Source of the DNA: JAXMHB01 sp046346965
Lineage (GTDB): Bacteria > Pseudomonadota > Gammaproteobacteria > Xanthomonadales > SZUA-5
Direction: 5' to 3'
Length of the DNA: 64,000 bases
Assembly: GCA_046346965.1 (NCBI GenBank)
Contig: JAXMHB010000013.1
Span: 65,509-129,508 of the forward strand
A model generated the notes under the pieces. It saw nothing but the letters and a program-made list of their open reading frames with translations, had not been told where the DNA came from and searched no databases. Shown piece by piece: positions 57,338 through 64,000 of this stretch. The translations under genes and the position numbers were made by a program. The number at the start of each line of letters is the position of its first letter. The first letter of the stretch is position 1.

Positions 57338-59626
57338 TCACACGCCAACCAGGAACGCCTCCTGCAACGCCGTTTCAATGGCGCGCGGGGAGCGGGTGGC
57401 GCGGATGGTGTGGATGGCGTCGGCGGTGGACAGGCCGCGGCGTTTGAGCCAGGCGGCGGCGACGGTGCCGGCGCGGCCGAGGCCGCCGACGCAGTGGATC
57501 AGCACGGCGCGTCCGGCGTGGACGTGGTGGTCGATGTGGGCCAGCGCGCGGTCGAGTTCGGCGGGAGCCGGGACGCGGCCGTCGACGATAGGTTGGTGCA
57601 GGGCATCGAAGCCGGCCTGCGCGTAGGCCTGCATCAAGGTTTCGACGCCGTAATGGGCGAATTCGTCGTCGGCGAGCAGGCAGAGCACTGCGTCGACGCC
57701 CTGGCTGCGCAGCGCGGCGAGGTCGGTGTCGAGTTCGCGGCCGAGGTCGCGGCGGCCGGGCAGCAGCGTCAGGCCGACGCGACCGGGGGCGCAGTGGGCG
57801 GCGGGCAGCCAGTCCACGCGCAGCGGTCCGGCGCGTTCGGCGAGGTCGCTGTAACGCTCGATGGCCGCGGCGGCGGTGTACAGCGCCCACTGCTTCTGCA
57901 CCGGCGTGCACTCGTCGAAGCCCAGCGTGTGCACGGCGTAGCGGATCTGGCCGATCAGCAGTTGCTGCACGTCGCGGTCGGCCTGGATCAGCGGCGGGTA
58001 GTAGCTCCGCAACCGGCACAGCGTGCGCCAGGCGCGCTGCAGTGCCGGCAGCGCAAACAGGCGCGCGTCCTCGGCGGCGGGCGGGCGGCCGAGGTCGGCT
58101 TCTTGCAGCAGGCGATCGGTGAAGGCCAGCGCCTGCGGCAGTTGCTCTTCGGTCAGCGGCGTCCAGATGTACAGCAAATCGTTTTCCAGCTTGATCAGAT
58201 CGCGCAGCACATGGCCGCGATGGGCATGGAAGAAATCGATCATCCAGACGTTGCCGGGCGCGTCGACCAGGATGTTGGCGCCGTTCAAATCGCCGTGCAC
58301 CCAGGCAAAGTAATGGGCGCGCGCCAGCCGCGGCAGGCGCTCCAATTCGCGCTCATAAAACAGGCCGATGTGCGGCAGCGATTTGCCGTTGGCGAAGCGA
58401 AGTTCCTCGGCCTCGGCGGGCGTGCCGCTGATCGCGGCGACGCGTTTGCGCACGCCGGCGGCCCATTTGGGCTGGAAGTCGTAGTAGTCGAGCAGATCGG
58501 TGCGCTCGGCGCTGGCGGCGGCGTACAGGCGCCCCAGTTGTTCGGTAAAGACCTGATCGAGCACGCGCCCGATCTCGCCCTCGGCGGTGCCGCTCTGATA
58601 GAGCTTCTGCAGCGAGCGCGAGCCGCCGCGGCCCATCGCCGCATAGCGGTATTTGATGCCGCCGCGGTCGCCGAAATCGGCAAAGTCCGCGATACGCGGC
58701 GCGCTGTTGCCGAGCACCGCCTCGATGCGCTCGAAGGAACTGCGCTCCTGGCCCATCGGCCCGAGCGGACCGATCTTGACCACGTGCGGCACTTCCTCGT
58801 GGCCGTGCAGATCGGTGCTCTCGGTGGCGAGCACGCGATTGCCGGAAAAGCCGCCGTCGAGCGCGCGATAGCGCACCTGTCGGCAGCCGCGGAACAGATA
58901 GCGCAGCAGCTGGGCATCGGTGGGGTCGAGCGTCGCGCCCTCGGCACCGACGAGGCGTGGCTGCTCGGCGTCGAAGCCGATCAGCGGCAGATCGCTGCGC
59001 GCGCCGCCGAGGAACTCGATGAACTCGCCCACCGAGTCGAGCACGCGCACGCCGAGAATGCGGCTCAGCTGCGTCAGCGCCAGGAAGTGATTGGCGCGCG
59101 AGGAACTGGCGGTGAGCGCCGAGCACACGGCAATCTCAAACTGCGGGAAACGCGAGCTCAGGTCGTAAGCCAAAAAGCTGATCTTGGCCTCGGTCCACAC
59201 GCCGGCCAGCCCGACGCGCAGCGGCTGCCCGCGCCAGCGCTCCAGCAACTCGGGCAAGCGCGTGTCGATGAAGTTGCTGAGCACGGTGGCATCGACGATT
59301 TCGACCGGGGCCGCGTCGAGAGCAAACACGAACTCGGCGCCTGGCGTGCCGGCGACGCAGTGGCTGCCGAAGCGCGCCAGATGCTCGCGCTGCACCGGGT
59401 CCTCGGGATTGTGCCAATCGCGGATATGGATGACCTGCAACGCCGCGGGCGGCTGCTGTTGCGCCCAGGCGATCAGCCGCGCCACCGGGCCCTGCGCCGG
59501 GTCCGGCCCGAGCAGGCGGCGCGATTCTTCGTGGCCGACGTGCAGCGCATTCGGCAGGCTCTGGAAACGGCCGATCGGGCCGACGAAATCGCGCTGCAGA
59601 CAATCGGTGATCAGCAGATTCGGCAT
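57338..59626 (-). CDS. Isochorismatase-like / kinase-like / dual-specificity-phosphatase fusion
   Basis: The 762-residue protein joins three domains. Residues 1-~210 have the isochorismatase/nicotinamidase fold (LLITDCLQRDF with Asp8, VIHIRDWHNP), but the nucleophile position in GVWTEAKIS is Lys148 instead of Cys, and the usual catalytic Lys is not evident near 113. Residues ~225-560 are a phosphotransferase/kinase-like domain with the catalytic loop HGDLNGANIL (His444, Asp446, Asn451) and Asp464 in WMIDFFH. Residues ~600-762 are a dual-specificity phosphatase with the signature HCVGGLGRAG (Cys712, Arg718). The middle part resembles ternary-complex-associated domains described in NTP-dependent conflict systems. 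No partner gene is adjacent. Kinase and phosphatase in one chain suggests reversible phosphorylation. Confidence 0.85.
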   Translation of the reverse strand: MPNLLITDCLQRDFVGPIGRFQSLPNALHVGHEESRRLLGPDPAQGPVARLIAWAQQQPPAALQVIHIRDWHNPEDPVQREHLARFGSHCVAGTPGAEFVFALDAAPVEIVDATVLSNFIDTRLPELLERWRGQPLRVGLAGVWTEAKISFLAYDLSSRFPQFEIAVCSALTASSSRANHFLALTQLSRILGVRVLDSVGEFIEFLGGARSDLPLIGFDAEQPRLVGAEGATLDPTDAQLLRYLFRGCRQVRYRALDGGFSGNRVLATESTDLHGHEEVPHVVKIGPLGPMGQERSSFERIEAVLGNSAPRIADFADFGDRGGIKYRYAAMGRGGSRSLQKLYQSGTAEGEIGRVLDQVFTEQLGRLYAAASAERTDLLDYYDFQPKWAAGVRKRVAAISGTPAEAEELRFANGKSLPHIGLFYERELERLPRLARAHYFAWVHGDLNGANILVDAPGNVWMIDFFHAHRGHVLRDLIKLENDLLYIWTPLTEEQLPQALAFTDRLLQEADLGRPPAAEDARLFALPALQRAWRTLCRLRSYYPPLIQADRDVQQLLIGQIRYAVHTLGFDECTPVQKQWALYTAAAAIERYSDLAERAGPLRVDWLPAAHCAPGRVGLTLLPGRRDLGRELDTDLAALRSQGVDAVLCLLADDEFAHYGVETLMQAYAQAGFDALHQPIVDGRVPAPAELDRALAHIDHHVHAGRAVLIHCVGGLGRAGTVAAAWLKRRGLSTADAIHTIRATRSPRAIETALQEAFLVGV

Positions 59627-59711
59627 GGCGCACCGCGGCAGTGACGGAATCGGATCAGTATGACGTCGACCCGTGCGGCTTGGGCATACTCGGGGTAAGC
59701 GGCCTGGACCT

Positions 59712-59804
59712 GCAGGCGCCGGGGACCGGCGCCCTCCTCACCGCGCTGCTGGCGGGGATTGGCGGCCTCGTCGGAACGCAGGCGCCGGGGACCGGCGCCC
59801 TCCT
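59712..59804. repeat. Two direct copies of a GGCGCC palindrome unit
   Basis: The 27-bp unit at 59712-59738, centred on GGCGCCGGGGACCGGCGCC, recurs exactly at 59778-59804, a spacing of 66 bp. A degenerate relative appears near 60580 (GGAGCGGCGCCCTCC). These lie upstream of dtd. Confidence 0.75.
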
Positions 59805-59837
59805 GATAGCCGCCACGTTTGCGATTCGGAGTACTCG

Positions 59838-60278
59838 ATGATTGCTTTGATCCAGCGTGTCAGCAGTGCCCGAGTCGAGGTCGAGGACCGCGTGGTCGGC
59901 GCCATCGACGGCGGGCTGCTGGCGCTGGTGGCGGTGGAGCGCGGCGATGGGCAGGCGCAGGCGGATCGGCTGCTCGATCGGCTGCTCGGCTATCGCATTT
60001 TCGACGATGGCCAGGGGCGCATGAACCGCTCGCTGGTGGATGCGGGTGGCGGCCTGCTGCTGGTTTCGCAGTTCACGCTGGCGGCCGATACGCAGAAGGG
60101 CATGCGCCCCAGCTTCACGCCAGCCGCGAGTCCGGACGAGGGGCGGCGCTGGTTCGACTATTTGCTGCAGCAGGCGCAGTCGCGGCATTCAATCGTCGCC
60201 ACCGGCGAGTTCGGCGCCCACATGCGCGTGTCTCTGGTCAACGACGGGCCAGTGACCTTCTGGTTGAGGGCGCGCTGA
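59838..60278 (+). CDS. dtd: D-aminoacyl-tRNA deacylase
   Basis: Dtd removes D-amino acids from tRNA, and also glycine from mischarged tRNA-Ala, protecting translation. The 146-residue length is normal. The start MIALIQRVSSARVEV, the SQFTLAADTQKGMRPSF motif with the catalytic Thr region and the C-terminal NDGPVTFWL motif, whose Gly-cisPro dipeptide provides chiral proofreading, are all intact. The ATG at 59838 is the conventional start. It is flanked by repeat-rich DNA on both sides. Confidence 0.95.
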   Translation: MIALIQRVSSARVEVEDRVVGAIDGGLLALVAVERGDGQAQADRLLDRLLGYRIFDDGQGRMNRSLVDAGGGLLLVSQFTLAADTQKGMRPSFTPAASPDEGRRWFDYLLQQAQSRHSIVATGEFGAHMRVSLVNDGPVTFWLRAR

Positions 60279-60290
60279 CTGCGGGAGACC

Positions 60291-60555
60291 GCGAAAGCGC
60301 CGGACGCCTCGCGTGTGCGGGACTGTCGCTCGCGTGGGCATTCAGGACGCGAAGGATCCGGCCTACGGGGACGCAATTGGCGGTGCGGGGGACGCTGGCG
60401 TAGCGCGGCTCCGTGCGCGCGCACAGGTGGGCGTGGCAGCGACGCTCCATCGCGCCGGCGGCCGCGTCTTTACCCGGCAGCGAAAGCGCCGGACGCCTCG
60501 CGTGTGCGGGACTGTCGCTCGCGTGGGTACTTCGGACGCGAAGGATCCGGCCTAC
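60291..60555. repeat. Two 76-bp direct repeats flanking the right 67-nt inverted repeat
   Basis: A 76-bp unit starting GCGAAAGCGCCGGACGCCTC and ending GGATCCGGCCTAC occurs at 60291-60366 and again at 60480-60555, with few differences. Between them lies the right copy of the 67-nt inverted repeat (60400-60466). The block fills the 360-bp gap between dtd and the RpiR gene; no gene is seen in it. Confidence 0.85.
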
Positions 60556-60638
60556 GACAGGCAACAGCAGCGCCGCGGGAGCGGCGCCCTCCACGGCGCG
60601 GCGTCCTCCGGATTGCGACGGATGCCCGCACCAGCCGT

Positions 60639-61466
60639 TCAGCTCTCGCGCAGCTTTTCCAGATCAGCGATGCGGGCGCGGCCGGCGTCGGCGCGGGCGC
60701 GGCTGACGCCGGCCAGCAAGGCTTCGGCGATCGCCATCAGCGCGGCGTTGGAGTCCCACATCGAGGGCACGGCGACGCGCGCGGGCAATACGTGGCGGGC
60801 GACGCGCGAGATCGGTGACAGCCACTGGTCGGTGATCAGTACCACGCGCGTCTGGCGCGCGGCGGCGCGCTCGGCCAGTCGCAGCAAACTGGCTTGATAG
60901 CGGCGGATATCGAACACCACCAGCACGTCGCGCGCGCCCATGTCGAGCAGCTGGTCTTGCCAGTTGGCTTCCTGATCCTGCAGGTGATTGACGCCGGGGC
61001 GCAGGATGCGCAGCTGCACCGAGAGGTAACGCGCCAGCGCATCGGTGAAACGGCCGCCGACCAGATGCACGCGCAGTCGCGTGTCCGCCAGCACGCGCGT
61101 CAGCTGATCGAGATCGGTGGCCGACAGATGCTCGAAGGTCTCGCGCACATTGGTCACCACCGCCTCGGCAAAGCTGCGCCAGGGCTGATCGCCCTCTGCG
61201 GCGGCGGCCTTGCTGAGCGGTGGGCTGAGCTGCGCCGCCAGTTCCTCGCGCAAGCGCGCCTGGAAATCGGGATACGAGGCATAACCCAGCCGCGCCACCA
61301 GCCGCAGCACAGTGGGCGCGCTGACGCCGACGCTGCGCGCCAGCTCGCTGGCGCTCGACAGACCAGCCATCGGGTAGTCGGCGAGCAGGCGCATGGCCAC
61401 CCGACGCAGCGTGGCCGGCAAATCGGACAGGCTGGCGCGCAACTGATCGACCACGGTTTCGCTCAC
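60639..61466 (-). CDS. RpiR-family transcriptional regulator
   Basis: The 275-residue regulator has an N-terminal HTH of the RpiR type (LRRVAMRLLADYPMAGLSSA, then ELARSVGVSAPTVLRLVARL) and a C-terminal SIS sugar-isomerase domain (RVHLVGGRFTDALARYLSVQ, DVLVVFDIRRYQASLLRLAE). The GTG start at 61466 is supported by CGGAGGCACC just upstream. It is divergent from an N-formylglutamate-hydrolase-like gene, with 127 bp between the starts, and probably regulates that gene and the permease. Confidence 0.9.
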   Translation of the reverse strand: MSETVVDQLRASLSDLPATLRRVAMRLLADYPMAGLSSASELARSVGVSAPTVLRLVARLGYASYPDFQARLREELAAQLSPPLSKAAAAEGDQPWRSFAEAVVTNVRETFEHLSATDLDQLTRVLADTRLRVHLVGGRFTDALARYLSVQLRILRPGVNHLQDQEANWQDQLLDMGARDVLVVFDIRRYQASLLRLAERAAARQTRVVLITDQWLSPISRVARHVLPARVAVPSMWDSNAALMAIAEALLAGVSRARADAGRARIADLEKLRES

Positions 61467-61593
61467 GGTGCCTCCGGGCAGTCACGATGAAAGACGATGG
61501 TTGACAAATGCCCCCATCCTGTACAGATCATAACCAACAGGTTCCACACACCCTTTGATGTAACGCTCATAACACACGGGAGCGCGACTGCGG

Positions 61594-62376
61594 ATGGGCC
61601 ACCCTGCGCCGGAGGACCTCGCCAGCGAGCTGCGGATCCAGGATCCCGCCGTGGCGCTGTACCGCGAGCATGGCGACGGCCCGCTGCTGCTGGTCTGCGA
61701 GCACGCCAGCGCCTCGATTCCCGCGCGCTATGCCGATCTCGGGCTTAGCGTGGCGGAGCGCACCGCGCACATCGGCTGGGACCCGGGCGCGCTGGTGCTG
61801 GCCCAGGCACTGGCCGACCGGCTGGAGTCGCCGCTGGTGCACGCGCGCCACTCGCGACTGCTGATGGATCTGAACCGCGATCCGGCGGCGCCGGATGCAA
61901 TCGTCAGCACCAGCGACGGCATCCGCATTCCCGGCAATCAGGCGCTCGATGAAGCCGAGCGCTCACTGCGCCGGCGCTGGCTGTACGAGCCCTTTCACGC
62001 CGCCATCGAGGCGCTCGCAGCAGCGCGCGCCGAGCGCGGGCGGCCCTCGGTGCTGGTGTCCATCCATTCCTTCACGCCGGTGCTGCAAGGCCATGCGCGG
62101 CCCTGGCAGATCGGCGTGCTGTCGGATCGTGATCGCCGCCTGGCCGATGCGCTGCTGGCGGATCTGCGCCGCGATCCGGCGCTGACGGTGGGCGACAACC
62201 AGCCCTATGCGCCGAGCGATGGCGTGTACCACTCGATGGATCGCCACGGACAACGGCAGGGGCGTCCCTGCGTGATGCTGGAGATACGCAACGATCAACT
62301 GATTGCGCCGGCGGGTCCGGCGCACTGGGCAGAGCGTCTGGCGCAGGCTTTCGAGCGCGCGCTCGGTCGGGTTTGA
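61594..62376 (+). CDS. N-formylglutamate amidohydrolase family protein
   Basis: The 260-residue product belongs to the N-formylglutamate amidohydrolase (HutG-like) family: LLLVCEHASASIPARYADLG at the N-terminus with the zinc His and Glu, HIGWDPGALVLAQALADRL, LLMDLNRDP, the SIHSFTPVL segment with the second His, and a C-terminal VMLEIRNDQL. It likely hydrolyses an N-acylglutamate or another amide. It is 104 bp upstream of an ethanolamine-type permease and divergent from an RpiR regulator, suggesting uptake and use of an amine or its glutamyl conjugate. Confidence 0.9.
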   Translation: MGHPAPEDLASELRIQDPAVALYREHGDGPLLLVCEHASASIPARYADLGLSVAERTAHIGWDPGALVLAQALADRLESPLVHARHSRLLMDLNRDPAAPDAIVSTSDGIRIPGNQALDEAERSLRRRWLYEPFHAAIEALAAARAERGRPSVLVSIHSFTPVLQGHARPWQIGVLSDRDRRLADALLADLRRDPALTVGDNQPYAPSDGVYHSMDRHGQRQGRPCVMLEIRNDQLIAPAGPAHWAERLAQAFERALGRV

Positions 62377-62480
62377 ACGCGGCGCCCGGGGGAGGCGCGG
62401 CGGCTGAGCAACAGGGGGTTTCACTTGGGCCCGGCAACGCCGGTGTACGCAGGATCGGACGAGCACAATCGGGGAACGGC

Positions 62481-63983
62481 ATGGCAGAGCAGGCAGGCGT
62501 CACTTACACCAAGGTAGACAGCAGTTACTTCGAGAAGCGCGGTCTGCGCCGCTACGCCGGCGTGTGGTCGCTGTGGGCGCTCGGCGTCGGCGCGGTGATC
62601 TCGGGACATTTCTCCGGCTGGAACTTCGGTCTGGCGCAGGGCTGGGGCAGTCTGTTCCTGGCTACCGGCATCATCGCCGTGATGTATCTGGGACTGACCT
62701 TCTCGCTGGCCGAGATGTCGCCCGCGCTGCCGCACACCGGTGGCGCCTACTCCTTCGCGCGCACCGCGATGGGCCCCTGGGGCGGCTTTCTGACCGGCCT
62801 CGCCGAGAACGTCGAGTACGTGCTGACACCGGCGGTGATCGTGTTCTTCATCGGCTCGTACATGGGCGCAATCTTCGAGACGCCGGCCGAATGGCAACCG
62901 GCCTGGTGGATAGGCTTCTATGTGATGTTCGTGCTGCTCAACGTGATCGGCGTCGAGTTGTCCTTCCGGGTGACGCTGGTGGTGACGCTGCTGGCGCTGG
63001 CCTGCCTGGTGGCTTTCTGGGTGTCGGCGATCCCGCACATCAACTTCTCCACCTGGGCGATGGACGTGCCGGCTGGCGGCGTGGCCGAGGGCAGCCAGCG
63101 TCTGGCCGAGGGCAACGGCCCCTTCCTGGCGAATGGCTTCATGGGTGTGCTGGCGGCGATGCCCTTTGCCGTCTGGCTGTTTCTCGCCATCGAGCAACTG
63201 CCGCTGGCGGCGGAGGAATCGGTGGACCCGAAGCGCGATATGCCGCGCGGCATCATCGCCGGCATTTTCACGCTGATCCTGTCGGCCTTCATGATTCTGT
63301 GGCTGAATTCGTCGGTGGTCGGCATCGGCTCCTACAAGCTGGCAACCTCCGCCGAGCCGCTGCTGGATGGCTTCAAGGCGATTTACGGCGAAGGCATCGC
63401 CAAGACGCTGTCGCTGGTGGCGGTGATTGGCCTCGTCGCCAGCTTCCACACCATCATTTTTGCCAAAGGCCGGCAGATCTACTCGCTCAGCCGCGCCGGC
63501 TATTTCCCCTCCGGCCTGTCGGTCACCCACGGCAGTCGCAAGACGCCGCATGTGGCGATGGTGCTGGGTTCAGTGGTCGCGCTGGCGGTGATGTTCGTCC
63601 TGTGGTTCTCGTTCGACTCGACCAAGAGTTCGGCGCTGATCGGCGGCACGCTGCTGAACATGGCGGTGTTCGGCGCGATGTTCTCCTACATCATGCAGGG
63701 CCTGTCCTTTATCCGGCTGCGCCAGAAGCTGCCGAATCTGCATCGCCCCTATCGCAGTCCGCTCGGCGTGCCGGGTGCGGCGCTGACCGTGGTGATCGCG
63801 CTGGTGACCGTGTACTTCCAGGCCATTGATCCGGTCTATCGCCAAGGAATCATATGGGTCGCGGTGTGGTTTGCCATTGGCATCACCTACTTCGCGATCG
63901 CCGGCCGGCACAAGCTGATCCTGTCGCCGGAAGAGGAGTTCGCGATGAACGCCGCTGCCGGCAAAGTCAATCACCCGCACTGA
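62481..63983 (+). CDS. Ethanolamine permease-like amino acid transporter
   Basis: The 500-residue APC-superfamily permease has about 12 predicted helices. The start KRGLRRYAGVWSLWALGVGA, then VISGHFSGWNFGLAQGWGSL, is close to the ethanolamine permease branch (EAT/EutP). Further family signatures are SLAEMSPALPHTGGAYSFAR, AIEQLPLAAEESVDPKRDMP and FAKGRQIYSLSRAGYFP. The ATG at 62481 follows GGGGAACGGC. It is the second gene of the unit with the formylglutamate-hydrolase-like gene; the operon may continue beyond the window. Confidence 0.9.
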   Translation: MAEQAGVTYTKVDSSYFEKRGLRRYAGVWSLWALGVGAVISGHFSGWNFGLAQGWGSLFLATGIIAVMYLGLTFSLAEMSPALPHTGGAYSFARTAMGPWGGFLTGLAENVEYVLTPAVIVFFIGSYMGAIFETPAEWQPAWWIGFYVMFVLLNVIGVELSFRVTLVVTLLALACLVAFWVSAIPHINFSTWAMDVPAGGVAEGSQRLAEGNGPFLANGFMGVLAAMPFAVWLFLAIEQLPLAAEESVDPKRDMPRGIIAGIFTLILSAFMILWLNSSVVGIGSYKLATSAEPLLDGFKAIYGEGIAKTLSLVAVIGLVASFHTIIFAKGRQIYSLSRAGYFPSGLSVTHGSRKTPHVAMVLGSVVALAVMFVLWFSFDSTKSSALIGGTLLNMAVFGAMFSYIMQGLSFIRLRQKLPNLHRPYRSPLGVPGAALTVVIALVTVYFQAIDPVYRQGIIWVAVWFAIGITYFAIAGRHKLILSPEEEFAMNAAAGKVNHPH

Positions 63984-64000
63984 GCCCAGGCGTCGGCGGC

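Noticed and set aside
57128..59644. 838-residue plus-strand frame
   Set aside because: Antisense to the isochorismatase-kinase-phosphatase gene, which has recognisable catalytic motifs.
57338..60466. Composite transposon bounded by the 67-nt inverted repeats
   Set aside because: No transposase lies inside, the housekeeping gene dtd is included, and the repeats look like a dispersed family.

Overview
The window is high-GC DNA, dense with genes on both strands, and reads as a chromosomal segment of a gammaproteobacterium, most likely of the Lysobacterales (Xanthomonadales). This rests on the gene families, the leuA-leuC-leuD-leuB order, REP-type palindromes and a secreted protein ending in Gly-Phe-Glu. 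It is inference; no rRNA gene is present.

Layout. 1-4.3 kb: a cut-off TPR sensor-type membrane protein, anmK and an unknown 375-residue protein. 4.3-10.4 kb: a TRAP transporter (dctM, dctQ, dctP) with an FAH-fold enzyme, divergent from a secreted pectate-lyase-like protein, then a dienelactone hydrolase. 10.7-16.7 kb: small secreted proteins, AMP nucleosidase, an Atm1-type ABC exporter, a phosphotransferase-fold protein, tRNA-Met(CAU), queD and a chalcone-isomerase-like protein. 16.8-22.0 kb: the leucine operon, with a 33-residue leader peptide, an attenuator, then leuA, leuC, leuD and leuB. 22-30.6 kb: an SDR/LysR pair, a GlxA-type AraC regulator, a fasciclin protein, a GNAT and valS. 30.7-37.5 kb: a 1364-residue membrane protein and a secreted S74-chaperone fibre. 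37.9-44.3 kb: a nitrilase-fold protein, a winged-helix protein and a 1483-residue NTPase joining a KGGVGR ATPase, a restriction-endonuclease-like domain, a NACHT, pentapeptide repeats and WD40 repeats; this looks like an uncharacterised conflict (defence) cassette. 44.4-52.4 kb: a glycoside-use operon (GH13, PhyH-type oxygenase, TIM-barrel enzyme, GH92, MFS) with a divergent AraC regulator. 52.6-57.1 kb: a lower-GC stretch of small unknown genes, a YfhL-type ferredoxin, three tandem REP units and a 704-bp array of 22-bp units. 57.3-64 kb: an isochorismatase-kinase-phosphatase fusion, dtd, and an RpiR regulator divergent from an N-formylglutamate-hydrolase-like gene and an ethanolamine-type permease.

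The most unusual theme is a set of hairpin-forming repeats built from tandem seven-base words that differ between loci. They lie between genes, at both the leuA-leuC and leuC-leuD junctions, and twice inside valS, where they are read in frame and lengthen the enzyme by roughly 100 residues. A second family (48-bp units) occurs twice, and 67-nt inverted repeats bracket the 57-60 kb genes.

Gene starts were chosen from start codons, Shine-Dalgarno-like sequences and family length. All functions are read from sequence motifs alone; no database search was run.
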